Source: Deltaproteobacteria bacterium HGW-Deltaproteobacteria-15
Lineage (GTDB): Bacteria; Desulfobacterota; DSM-4660; Desulfatiglandales; HGW-15
Length of the DNA: 64,000 bases
Direction of reading: 5' to 3'
Assembly: GCA_002840535.1 (NCBI GenBank)
Contig: PHBH01000021.1
Span: 1-64,000 of the forward strand
A model generated the notes under the pieces. The model was not told the DNA's origin. It ran no database searches and saw nothing but the letters and a program-made list of their open reading frames with translations. Both the position numbers and the translations under genes were made by a program. How positions within the stretch are numbered: the stretch's first letter is position 1; each line of letters starts with the position of its first letter. Shown here piece by piece: positions 51,218 to 59,367 of this stretch.

Positions 51218-52240
51218 ATGAAAAAGAGATTTATGGTCAAAGCATTTGTTTTCTTGATGGCTCTTGGATTTTTGTTCGTCTCGATTCCACTCTATGCCCA
51301 GGATAAGGAGATCAAATTAAGGTATTCTGTCATATGGCCCCCAATGCATCCCATTACCAAGTTGATGGTCGAGTGGGGAAAGGATGTTGAGAAGGTATCC
51401 CAGGGCCGCATCAAGACCACCATGTTCGCAAGCAACACCCTCTCTCCCCCGATGCAGGCCTATGACGCCACGGTAAAAGGGGTCGTGGATGTGGCCGGGA
51501 ACCTGCTGGCTTATTCCCCTGGCCGACTGCCGCTTTCAGAGGTGTTGCAGCAGCCTCTCGGGTACAGAAACGGTTATCAGGCCAGCAAACTGGCTAATGC
51601 CTACTACAAGAAATTCAAACCCAAGGAATTCGACGACGTGAAGGTCATGTACCTCCATGGTGCGGCCCCTGGTTTTATCATGACCAAGAAGCCGATTAAA
51701 ACAGCAGCCGATATCAAGGGTCTCAGAATCAAGGCCAATGCGGAAAACGCCGACATCGTAAAGAATCTTGGCGGCGCACCGGTGACCATGCCGGTCAGCG
51801 AGACCTACGATGCACTCTCGAGAGGCGTCGTCGATGGGACCCTTTTCCCGGTTGAAGCACTGCAGGGTTTCAAAATCGGTGAAGTGGTCAAGACCGTCCT
51901 GGAAGATTACGGGGTGTCTTACATGACATCGATGTACGTTGCCATGAACAAGGACAAATGGAATTCGATCTCGCCGGAAGACCAGAAGGCGATAGAGAAA
52001 ATCAATGAAGAGTACAATGAGAAACTCGCCAAGTTGTGGGTCGAACTGGATAACAAGGCGAAGGAATTTGCCATAAGCAAAGGGGTAACGTTTGTGACCG
52101 TCTCCGAGAAAGAACAGGCGGCGACCGTCGAAAAGATGAAACCGATCTGGGAAGCGTACGTCAATATGGCCAAGTCCAAGGGACTGCCCGGCGACGAGGC
52201 CCTGAAATTCTGCCTGGACTATTTGAAGAACAATCCGTAA
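51218..52240 (+). CDS. dctP: TRAP transporter solute-binding protein
   Basis: A 340-residue DctP-type periplasmic binding protein. Signal peptide at 1-27 (cleavage near LYA-QD). LRIKANAENADIVKNLGGAPVTMPVSE contains the conserved segment with the carboxylate-binding arginine (quoted in part: IKGLRIKANAE). It captures an organic acid for the DctQM permease. AAAGGGGT precedes ATG 51218. 76 bases after the ligase gene. Confidence 0.93.
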   Translation: MKKRFMVKAFVFLMALGFLFVSIPLYAQDKEIKLRYSVIWPPMHPITKLMVEWGKDVEKVSQGRIKTTMFASNTLSPPMQAYDATVKGVVDVAGNLLAYSPGRLPLSEVLQQPLGYRNGYQASKLANAYYKKFKPKEFDDVKVMYLHGAAPGFIMTKKPIKTAADIKGLRIKANAENADIVKNLGGAPVTMPVSETYDALSRGVVDGTLFPVEALQGFKIGEVVKTVLEDYGVSYMTSMYVAMNKDKWNSISPEDQKAIEKINEEYNEKLAKLWVELDNKAKEFAISKGVTFVTVSEKEQAATVEKMKPIWEAYVNMAKSKGLPGDEALKFCLDYLKNNP

Positions 52241-52258
52241 TCACCAGGAATCAAGCAG

Positions 52259-52309
52259 AACGGCTGAGGATTGAACATTATTTTCACTCTTCAGCCGTTT
52301 AGCGTTTTT
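52259..52309 (+). terminator. Intercistronic hairpin with T run between dctP and dctQ
   Basis: AACGGCTGA (52259-52267) pairs with TCAGCCGTT (52291-52299); TTTTT follows at 52305-52309. Partial termination here would give more binding protein than permease, as is common in such operons. Then comes a CTGAACACCGAACACTGAAC repeat (52311-52330). Confidence 0.6.
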
Positions 52310-52310
52310 A

Positions 52311-52335
52311 CTGAACACCGAACACTGAACACTGA
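52311..52335. repeat. CTGAACACTGAAC-type repeat
   Basis: CTGAACACCGAACACTGAAC then ACTGA: the same unit type as at 15832-15869. Confidence 0.65.
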
Positions 52336-52356
52336 TCCAGTGAAGTTCGGAGGGAC

Positions 52357-52845
52357 ATGATGAAGAGCCTTACGGCAGCGGTGCTCAAGGGGGACAAAAT
52401 CTTATACACGACCGCCGGTGTGGTGTTGGCGTTCATGATAATCCTGACCCTCTGTGACGTGATCTTGAGGAATCTGGGTCACCCGATCACCGGATCCATG
52501 GAGATCATCCAGTACGGCGGCTCCATTGTATTTGGTTTTTCCATCCCTTATGCCACCTGGATGGGGGCACAGGTGATCGTCGATCTGGTAACCCAGAAGC
52601 TGGGCCTCATCAACCAGAAAAAGATCAAAGCCGTTACCAGGAGCATAGGCATTATCATGTTCCTGTTCATCGCTTATAATTTTTTCATGTACGCCTTGGA
52701 TGTGAAAAGGACGGGCGAGCTGACGGCGAGTTTCAAAATCCCGTACTATCCCTTTTGTTTTGCCATCTCACTCAGTTTTCTGTTCCAGAGCCTCACCATA
52801 TTCTGTGATCTGATCAAGACCCTTCAGGGAGAAAAGCATGAGTGA
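52357..52845 (+). CDS. dctQ: TRAP transporter small permease
   Basis: A 162-residue membrane protein with four hydrophobic segments and the family spot MEIIQYGGSIVFGFSIPYATW (quoted in part as EIIQYGGSIVFG). It joins DctM to the binding protein. Two adjacent ATGs; the second (52360) has the better six-base spacing from GGAGG. Its end overlaps dctM by eight bases. Confidence 0.92.
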   Translation: MMKSLTAAVLKGDKILYTTAGVVLAFMIILTLCDVILRNLGHPITGSMEIIQYGGSIVFGFSIPYATWMGAQVIVDLVTQKLGLINQKKIKAVTRSIGIIMFLFIAYNFFMYALDVKRTGELTASFKIPYYPFCFAISLSFLFQSLTIFCDLIKTLQGEKHE

Positions 52846-54142
52846 TATCGCGGTCGGCATATACGGCATCATCATACTTCTGGCCCTTTTCCTGACAGGG
52901 CTCGAAATGGCCTATTGCATGATTTTGGTGGGTTTTGTCGGTTTCACTTTTCTGATGTCGTTTGGCGCAGCCTCCAACCTGGTGGTCAAGGACTTTTTCG
53001 ATACCTTTACCACCTACAGTTATACGGTAATCCCCTTGTTTATCATGATGGGGGAACTGGCCCAGAATTCCAATATCGCCAAGAGACTCTATGTGGGGGC
53101 GCAAAAGTGGATTGGACACATACCCGGCGGTCTTGCCATGACCACCGTGCTGGGCGCAACCGCGTTCAAAGCCATGTGCGGCTCGACCCTCGCGACGGTC
53201 GGGACCTTTTCCGGGCTGGCCATTCCTGAAATGGACCGCTACGGCTACAAAAAGGAGCTCTCCGCAGGAACAGTCGCCTCGGTCAGCACCATCGGGATGA
53301 TCCTGCCGCCCAGCACGGTCCTGATTATCTACGGTCTTCAAGTTGAACAATCCATAGGCCGGCTTTTCCTTGCAGGGATACTTCCGGCATTGATGATATC
53401 GTTGTTTTTCATGTTCGTTATCGCGGGATGGGTCCTTTTGAGACCTGAAATTGCGCCCAGGGCGGTAAAGGGGACATGGAAGGAACGGATCGCCGCCATC
53501 CCGGATGGATTAGTCATCCTGGTGATTTTCGGCATCGTGATCGGCGGCATGATCACCGGCTTCTTCAGCCCTACCGAGGCGGGCACCATCGGCACGGTCG
53601 CCGTCTTTATTCTGGCTTTGACGAGAAGAGAAATCAATTCCAAGATGCTGGTGGCTTCATTTCGAGGGTCATTGAGAACCTCCATCATGACGCTCATGCT
53701 GATCGCCGGATCTTCTATTTTCGGGCACTTCCTGGCTATCACCGAGATCCCCATGATTGCCGCCGAGTGGACCGCCGCCCTTCCCGTGCCGAAATTCTTT
53801 ATCATGGTCGTCATCATCGCCGTGTACCTCATCGGCGGCTCCATCATGGATGATCTGGCCTTTATGGTGCTGGCCACACCGATATTCTTCCCGACCGTAG
53901 TCAACCTCGGATATGATCCCATCTGGTTCGGCATCTTGATATGCATGACCCTCATGATCGGGGGGCTCATTCCACCTGTTGCCATTTATGTGTTCATCCT
54001 GGGAAATATCACCGGGCTTCCTTTCAAAACCATCTACAAAGGCGTTATCCCATTTCTCAGCGCTCTTGTTCTCGCCCTGGTGATCATGTTTGTCTTCCCC
54101 GATTTTGCACCCTGGCTGCCGAATCTTCTTATGGGGAGATAG
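52838..54142 (+). CDS. dctM: TRAP transporter large permease
   Basis: A 434-residue membrane protein with about twelve hydrophobic segments, the sodium-driven channel subunit of the tripartite transporter. Conserved stretches: FKAMCGSTLATVGTFSGLAIPEM (part: GSTLATVGTFSG), ILPPSTVLIIYG and FFSPTEAGTIG. It starts inside dctQ with an eight-base overlap. This closes the GntR-controlled uptake and activation set. Confidence 0.95.
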   Translation: MSDIAVGIYGIIILLALFLTGLEMAYCMILVGFVGFTFLMSFGAASNLVVKDFFDTFTTYSYTVIPLFIMMGELAQNSNIAKRLYVGAQKWIGHIPGGLAMTTVLGATAFKAMCGSTLATVGTFSGLAIPEMDRYGYKKELSAGTVASVSTIGMILPPSTVLIIYGLQVEQSIGRLFLAGILPALMISLFFMFVIAGWVLLRPEIAPRAVKGTWKERIAAIPDGLVILVIFGIVIGGMITGFFSPTEAGTIGTVAVFILALTRREINSKMLVASFRGSLRTSIMTLMLIAGSSIFGHFLAITEIPMIAAEWTAALPVPKFFIMVVIIAVYLIGGSIMDDLAFMVLATPIFFPTVVNLGYDPIWFGILICMTLMIGGLIPPVAIYVFILGNITGLPFKTIYKGVIPFLSALVLALVIMFVFPDFAPWLPNLLMGR

Positions 54143-54717
54143 CTGGTTCTGTCTCTTTTTACACCACAACTCGCCCTCTCAGAATACGCCTAGCGCCCCT
54201 GGGAGGGGTTTAATTTTCCCAATAGGGCCATGAAATACACTGGCTCCCACTGGCTCCGAACGTCAGCAACAACAAAAGGTACTGTCCCCTTAGATACCGG
54301 GGGGTGAATCTCTTCAAGTAGGTTCCCGTTTCCAACTTCAGATCGGATCAGCCCGAGGGTAATCATTCGCTGGATGGCCATCCTTATCGGCGCCCGGGGA
54401 GAGAGAGGAACTCGACTCGCCGAAAAGGATCATCGTACCCGTAGTCCGACGGACGAACACCTGCGCAGACAAGCAGGTATCGGCAAGAGAGTCGGACAAA
54501 AGGGGGCGGACCGTTTTTCTTGGGCGGGGGGACTGGCGGTGCCCGTTTATTTCTCCGCAGGATACTCGGTCAACTCATCAACTCAAACCAGGCGACCAAA
54601 TTGGGGGGATAACAAAATTCAAAACCAGAAAGGCGGCTGGCAGGTCGACATGAGACTGCATGGAAGTCTAACACTCGGCAGGAAAACCAGGGGCAATTCA
54701 CTCAAGGAGGCATGGCA
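54143..54717. other. 575-base gap without a supported gene
   Basis: A GGTACTGTCCCCTTAGATAC stretch (54280-54299) recalls GGGGACAGT-type intergenic repeats. Frames of 63 codons (minus, 54190-54381) and about 115 codons (plus, 54374-54721) lack ribosome sites and family features. I see no promoter that I can name. Confidence 0.5.
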
Positions 54718-56325
54718 ATGAAGAAAATGAGGACAGAGGGACAGAGTGATTTCAGTATGAATCGAAGAGATATGTTGAAAGTCATGGGAGCAGGGGCACT
54801 CCTCGCAATGCTCCCCGGCTACGGCCTGGGAGGAAGCGCTTCGGCGTTTTCTCCTTCCAAAGGTCAGGGGCTGATCTTTTTGGTGGGAGATGGGATGCCT
54901 CTAGGCGTGATCAAGGGGATGCATGAAATCAGGACCAGGATTTATGGGGACAAGGATTCGATTTTCTACTCCAGGATGAAGGATGTTCGCTCAGCGCTTG
55001 GGCACGCGTCCACACATAGCCTCTCCAGCGTAGTAACAGACTCCGCGCCCGGGTCTGTGGCCTGGTCAACCGGATCCAAGACCTCCAACAAGCTGCTTGC
55101 TTCCCTGCCTGATGGCCGGCCTCTTAGGACGATCATGGAACTTCTCAAGGATCGCGGGTATGCGTGCGGCCTCGTCACTACCGCGAGGGTGACCCATGCA
55201 ACCCCGGCCGCATGGGTTTCGCACCAGATGGACAGGGACAAAGAAGATCAAATCGCCCTGGACTACCTGAAATTCAAACCGGATGTACTGCTCGGGGGTG
55301 GAAGCAAGCATTTTGCCCCCTCCGCGAGAAAGGACGGCAAAGACCTCTTCAAGGCCTTTTCCGATGCGGGTTACGATGTGATCAAGGAGAGGGCAAGCCT
55401 TCTTGCTTATGAGGGACTCACCTCCCAGAAACCGCTGCTGGGCACGTTTGCCTCCTCGCATCTGGATTATTACCTGGATCGAACCAACCAGTTTGAACTG
55501 GGAAACAAAGAGCCTGCTCTTCCGGAGATGACGAGGATTGCTCTCCAGAAACTGTCCAGACACCCCAAGGGCTTCATTCTGCAGGTGGAAGCGGGGAGGA
55601 TAGACCACGCCAATCACAACAACGACGCATGGGCAGCGATTCAGGATACGTACGAGCTGGATCTGACCCTGTCGGTAGTCGAAGAATTCCTTAGAGAGAA
55701 TCCCAAGACTCTTGTCATCGTTGCTTCGGATCACGGCACCGGATGCTTTGGCATCAATGGCACAGGGCCCGAATATAACGACTCCACAGAGGCGCTGAAG
55801 AAGTATCAGCCGATCAAGGCGTCCTTGGAGTACATCAAGAAAAAGATGAAGAAGGAGGCCTCTCCGGCGGAGATCAAGGATGTTTTCGAACACTTTACCA
55901 CTTACAGGATTTCGGACGAAGAGGCAGCTTTGATCTCCAAATCCAGGCAGCAGGAATTCAGACTCCAGCACGGAGATTATGTCGTTCAACCTGAATCGAC
56001 CATGGGGAGGATCCTGGCCCATAGCATCTATGAAAAGGTTTGGCAGATTTTCTGGGACGGGAAGGCCATCCTCAGGAGGGGAAACGTGGGATTCACCTCC
56101 TCGCACCATACGGCGGAAGACCAGATCGTTCTTGCTTACGGCCATAGGGCGAGAGAACTCGGTCTGGGGAGGCAAGTGGACAACACATATCTGTTCACCG
56201 CGATGTGCAAGTTCTTCGGCATCCAATACAAGAACCCGACCATGACAGAGGAGGAGGCGAAGCCCTTGATCAAAACCGCATCCATGAGAGACTGGGAAAG
56301 GCATATGGAGATGCATATCGCGTAA
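54718..56325 (+). CDS. Tat-exported alkaline phosphatase
   Basis: A 535-residue PhoA-superfamily phosphomonoesterase. Twin-arginine signal MNRRDMLKVMGAGALL (residues 14-29, Arg16-Arg17). Metal ligand Asp58 in VGDGMP, nucleophile Ser109 in TDSAPGS, then EAGRIDHANHNND, ASDHGTG and SSHHTAED for the two-zinc/magnesium site. It releases phosphate from organic esters in the periplasm. ATG 54718 is seven bases from AAGGAGG; an ATG six bases earlier is too close. No Pho-box was identified upstream. Confidence 0.93.
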   Translation: MKKMRTEGQSDFSMNRRDMLKVMGAGALLAMLPGYGLGGSASAFSPSKGQGLIFLVGDGMPLGVIKGMHEIRTRIYGDKDSIFYSRMKDVRSALGHASTHSLSSVVTDSAPGSVAWSTGSKTSNKLLASLPDGRPLRTIMELLKDRGYACGLVTTARVTHATPAAWVSHQMDRDKEDQIALDYLKFKPDVLLGGGSKHFAPSARKDGKDLFKAFSDAGYDVIKERASLLAYEGLTSQKPLLGTFASSHLDYYLDRTNQFELGNKEPALPEMTRIALQKLSRHPKGFILQVEAGRIDHANHNNDAWAAIQDTYELDLTLSVVEEFLRENPKTLVIVASDHGTGCFGINGTGPEYNDSTEALKKYQPIKASLEYIKKKMKKEASPAEIKDVFEHFTTYRISDEEAALISKSRQQEFRLQHGDYVVQPESTMGRILAHSIYEKVWQIFWDGKAILRRGNVGFTSSHHTAEDQIVLAYGHRARELGLGRQVDNTYLFTAMCKFFGIQYKNPTMTEEEAKPLIKTASMRDWERHMEMHIA

Positions 56326-56516
56326 ATCCCGGGCACTGAAGAGTCTGCCAGAAAAAGAGGGACACGATTATGCCGTGGACCAATATGCATATCCCTTTGC
56401 AGCAGGACCAACGCCAATGCACGGTCCCGGTTTTCTGGATAACCGAAATTCGTTCTTTGATGTCTTCTGGATCGATGGCGCGAGGCAGGGAGTCGGATAT
56501 AGAGACCCGTAGCGGA

Positions 56517-56999
56517 TTACCTCTTCAAAGCGGAAAAAGGACACATAACCGAAGCCCATACAAAACGAAGGCGGGTGAAGGTGTACCCGTAGATGAGGGT
56601 GAGAATCAATCCCGCATAGTAATTCTGGTCGGCTTTCGGTGCGGCAATGACCGTCATCGCCACGATCCCTGCTCCCGCAAGGGTGACGAGTGAAGCCATT
56701 GATGGCTGCGCTATCTTTTCAGAATAGCGCGTGTAGGTCCCGATCAGGACGAGCACCCCGAAAGGGACGACGCAGACATATCGGATGAACCAGAGCTTGA
56801 GCTTGGCCTCGGGGAGGATCCAGGCGTCGAGCAGACCGAAAAACCCGTACAACATCATGCCGAGCACAAGGGCGATGCGTATCTGGGGCAAGCTCAACCT
56901 GGTGTAGCTGTGCTGACACTCCTTTTCGAATTCTTCGGGAAAGGAGAGGGTGAGCCAGTTGATTTTTACTTTGCTGTGGTCTTCCGAGGACAAGTACAC
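56517..56999 (-). pseudogene. Truncated membrane domain of an adenylate cyclase-like sensor
   Basis: About 160 residues with several membrane segments (IRIALVLGMMLYGFFGLLDAW, LWFIRYVCVVPFGVLVLIG, GIVAMTVIAAP). It resembles the N-terminal sensor region of large deltaproteobacterial adenylate/guanylate cyclase-type proteins. After YTFTRLRFVWASV the similarity stops and the frame ends nine residues later, so the cyclase part is missing. The start is unclear: GTG 56999 or TTG 56993 after GGAAGG. It sits next to tRNA-Val, a common recombination spot. A functional short membrane protein cannot be excluded. The 191 bases before it (56326-56516) hold nothing recognisable. Confidence 0.5.
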
Positions 57000-57015
57000 C
57001 TTCCGCACTGACAGC

Positions 57016-57045
57016 AACGCCGGGGAGAACCCCGGCGTTTTTTTC
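57016..57045 (+). terminator. Strong intrinsic terminator
   Basis: AACGCCGGGG, loop AGAA, CCCCGGCGTT, then TTTTTTC on the plus strand. The U tract favours plus-strand transcripts, yet flanking genes are on the minus strand. It overlaps the possible start area of the truncated membrane gene and lies just beyond the 3' end of tRNA-Val. Confidence 0.75.
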
Positions 57046-57063
57046 TTTGTCTGCGATTCAAGG

Positions 57064-57138
57064 TGGTGGGCGGTACAGGATTTGAACCTGCGACTTCCAC
57101 CGTGTGAGGATGGCACTCTCCCGCTGAGTTAACCGCCC
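57064..57138 (-). tRNA. tRNA-Val (CAC)
   Basis: A 75-base tRNA with encoded CCA. The acceptor stem GGGCGGT pairs with ACCGCCC. The D arm carries AGCGGGAGAGTGC. The anticodon stem CCATC/GGTGG encloses loop CTCACAC, giving anticodon CAC (valine codon GUG). The T arm is GCAGG-TTCAAAT-CCTGT. Confidence 0.95.
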
Positions 57139-57197
57139 ATGATTTCAAAAGTGCTTAATCTTGATACATCAAACCCGGATCTATGTAAACAGGAATT

Positions 57198-58028
57198 TTA
57201 CCCTTCCAGGCCGACCAGCCGTTTGAGCGATTCGACCTCATCCGTTTCAAGAAACCGGTAGGCGCCTACCTTCAGGTTTCCCAGTTCCAGCGAACCGAAG
57301 CCCGTTCTCAACAGGTGAATGACCTTGTGTCCGGCGGCCTCCACCATGCGGCGCACCATTCTGGATCTTCCCCGGGTAATGGTCATACGGATCATGCTCC
57401 TTCCTGCGCTCCTCTGGATGGAAGTCACCTTGGAAGGGCCGCTGAAGCCGTCCTCCAAAACCACTCCTTTTCTCAGGCTGTCGAGGGATTCATTCGAAAT
57501 GGAGCCCTCTACCGTCACCTTATAGGTTCTCGGGACATGATACCGGGGATGGGCAAGCCTGTGGGCGAGGTCCCCGTCGTTCGTGAGGATGAGAAGACCC
57601 ATGGTGTCGAAGTCAAGCCTGCCTACCGGGTAAACCCTTTCTCCGACTCCCTTGACCAGATCCGAAACTACCGGTCTTTTCTCCGGATCACGGAGGGAAG
57701 AGACAACACCGAAGGGCTTGTTCAGGAGGATGTAGATTCGCTCGGAGGGCTTGCGCACATCCCGGCCATCCAGCTTGATGTTGTCTTCCCCCCAAACGGC
57801 GCGGGTTCCGGGTTCGCGCACCTGCTTTCCGTTCACCGTCACTCTTCCCGCCTGGATAAGCTCGTCCGCCTTTCTTCTGGACGCTGCCCCTGCAAGGGAG
57901 AGAATCCTATTCAGTCTCAGGCTCTGGGACGGGTAGGGCGCCGTCGGGGGCGGACTGCTGATCCTGCTGCTCGCTTGCGGAGTCGTCTTCCGGGACCGGC
58001 CCGGCTTCCTGTCGCGCTTTTTCACCAT
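57198..58028 (-). CDS. rluB: Ribosomal large-subunit pseudouridine synthase (RluB/RsuA family)
   Basis: Converts a 23S rRNA uridine to pseudouridine. An S4 RNA-binding domain (RLNRILSLAGAASRRKADEL, quoted exactly 20 residues) is followed by the catalytic domain with the active Asp in VGRLDFDTMGL and the motif LLNKPFGVVSS. The start is unusual. The family N-terminus falls at 57923, where the codon is CTG. The only in-frame ATG that gives a longer protein (58028, 276 residues) overlaps scpB by 122 bases and adds a Ser/Pro/Arg-rich tail. Follows scpA-scpB, a common arrangement. Confidence 0.88.
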   Translation of the reverse strand: MVKKRDRKPGRSRKTTPQASSRISSPPPTAPYPSQSLRLNRILSLAGAASRRKADELIQAGRVTVNGKQVREPGTRAVWGEDNIKLDGRDVRKPSERIYILLNKPFGVVSSLRDPEKRPVVSDLVKGVGERVYPVGRLDFDTMGLLILTNDGDLAHRLAHPRYHVPRTYKVTVEGSISNESLDSLRKGVVLEDGFSGPSKVTSIQRSAGRSMIRMTITRGRSRMVRRMVEAAGHKVIHLLRTGFGSLELGNLKVGAYRFLETDEVESLKRLVGLEG

Positions 58029-58611
58029 TTGCCGGGGGCTCCTCCTGTGCTGCGGGCTGTTGTACCTGCGCAGACTGCTCGAATTCGTCTGTCCCGAGAG
58101 CCTTGATCTCCTTGATCTTGGGAAGTGAATCGAGATCCTTGAGATCAAACACCTCCAGGAACTTCTTGGAGGTTCCATAAATAAGGGGTCTTCCGGGCAG
58201 GTTCTTTCTTCCGACAATTCGGATCAGCTCCCTTTCCAGAAGCATTTTCATGATGCCCCCTGAGTCCACTCCCCTCAAACGCTCTACCTCCTGGCGGAGA
58301 ACGGGCTGCTTGTAGGCGACGATTGCCAGAGTCTCGAGTGCCGCTCGGGAGAGCCTGCTGGGGGAGCTCTGGTACATTGTCAGGATGTAAGGGCCGTATT
58401 CGGAATGGCTCCTGAACTGGAAAGCGTCGGCAACTTCCTTCAGGCCGAAGCTGCGGCCGAACGCCTCGTACTCGTATTTCAGAACTCGCAGGGCGCTCGT
58501 GATCTCCTGGAGTTTCACGTCCGGAAGCACCGCGTGGATGTCTTTTGCGGTGAGGGGCTTGTCCGACGCAAAGAGCAGCGCCTCCACGATGAGCTTTAAT
58601 GACTTAACCAT
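57907..58611 (-). CDS. scpB: Segregation and condensation protein B
   Basis: A 234-residue protein with two winged-helix domains in the first about 170 residues (LIVEALLFASDKPLT; LETLAIVAYKQPVLRQEVERLRG in part). ScpB binds ScpA and SMC in chromosome condensation. The last about 55 residues are low-complexity Gln/Glu/Pro/Ala, overlapping the possible rluB start in another frame. ATG 58611 overlaps the scpA stop by eight bases. Confidence 0.93.
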   Translation of the reverse strand: MVKSLKLIVEALLFASDKPLTAKDIHAVLPDVKLQEITSALRVLKYEYEAFGRSFGLKEVADAFQFRSHSEYGPYILTMYQSSPSRLSRAALETLAIVAYKQPVLRQEVERLRGVDSGGIMKMLLERELIRIVGRKNLPGRPLIYGTSKKFLEVFDLKDLDSLPKIKEIKALGTDEFEQSAQVQQPAAQEEPPANGEKARQEAGPVPEDDSASEQQDQQSAPDGALPVPEPETE

Positions 58612-59356
58612 CTTCCTGTTCCTCACTGAGGTGGAGTTCAATCCGGATTTCTCCTAGAGGTCCGGTCTGAAACACCCTTACGAGTCCCATCTGGACCAGC
58701 TCCAGAACCGCCAGAAACGTCGCAATGAACTCCGGAATCGCCCTGTCAGAGGCAAAAAGATCCATGAAGGTATGCGCCACTCCTTCCCTCAGGCTCTCCA
58801 GAATGAAATCCATCTTGTCCTTGACCGACCATTGTTCGACCTGGAACCGGATCTGTGCGTCCGGGACCCTTTGCTCCAGCACCCTCTTGAATGCATCCAT
58901 AAGCTGGAAGAGGTTGACTCTGAGAAGGGGCTCTTCTCCGCCGAACTGGCCGGAAAGGTCCGTGGAAGAAAGGCGAGGGAATACATCCCGTCCCAGAAGC
59001 GGCCTTTCGGAAAGCTCGCTTGCGAGCTCCTTCAGCCTCATGTACTCCAAAAGGGGGCGGGTAATCTCGTCCCGTGGATCTTCGCCTTCTTCGTCATCTC
59101 CGCTTTGAGGCAGAAGCATCCTCGACTTGATGTGCACGAGGGTGGAGGCCATGACGAGGAAATCGCCGGCCAGAGAGACGTTCAATGCCTTCATCAAGTC
59201 CAGATACTGAAGGTACTGATCGGTGATCACGGCAATCGGGATATCGAAGATATCCACCTCGTTTTTCCTGATAAGGTGGAGGAGGAGATCCAGCGGGCCT
59301 TCGAAGATCTCCAATTTTACTTCATATTCGTCCGATTTGCCTGCGGTTTGATCCAT
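58604..59356 (-). CDS. scpA: Segregation and condensation protein A (kleisin)
   Basis: A 250-residue kleisin that bridges SMC heads: the N-terminal FEGPLDLLLHLIRKNEVDIFDIPI-type start (quoted in part: FEGPLDLLLHLIRK) is diagnostic. The C-terminal winged helix (FIATFLAVLELVQMGLV) is also typical. It begins 11 bases after the polymerase-like gene and overlaps scpB. Confidence 0.94.
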   Translation of the reverse strand: MDQTAGKSDEYEVKLEIFEGPLDLLLHLIRKNEVDIFDIPIAVITDQYLQYLDLMKALNVSLAGDFLVMASTLVHIKSRMLLPQSGDDEEGEDPRDEITRPLLEYMRLKELASELSERPLLGRDVFPRLSSTDLSGQFGGEEPLLRVNLFQLMDAFKRVLEQRVPDAQIRFQVEQWSVKDKMDFILESLREGVAHTFMDLFASDRAIPEFIATFLAVLELVQMGLVRVFQTGPLGEIRIELHLSEEQEDG

Positions 59357-59367
59357 AAGGTTCTCGC

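Noticed and set aside
54374..54721. 115-codon plus-strand frame before the phosphatase
   Set aside because: No ribosome site, biased composition, and it runs into the phosphatase start.
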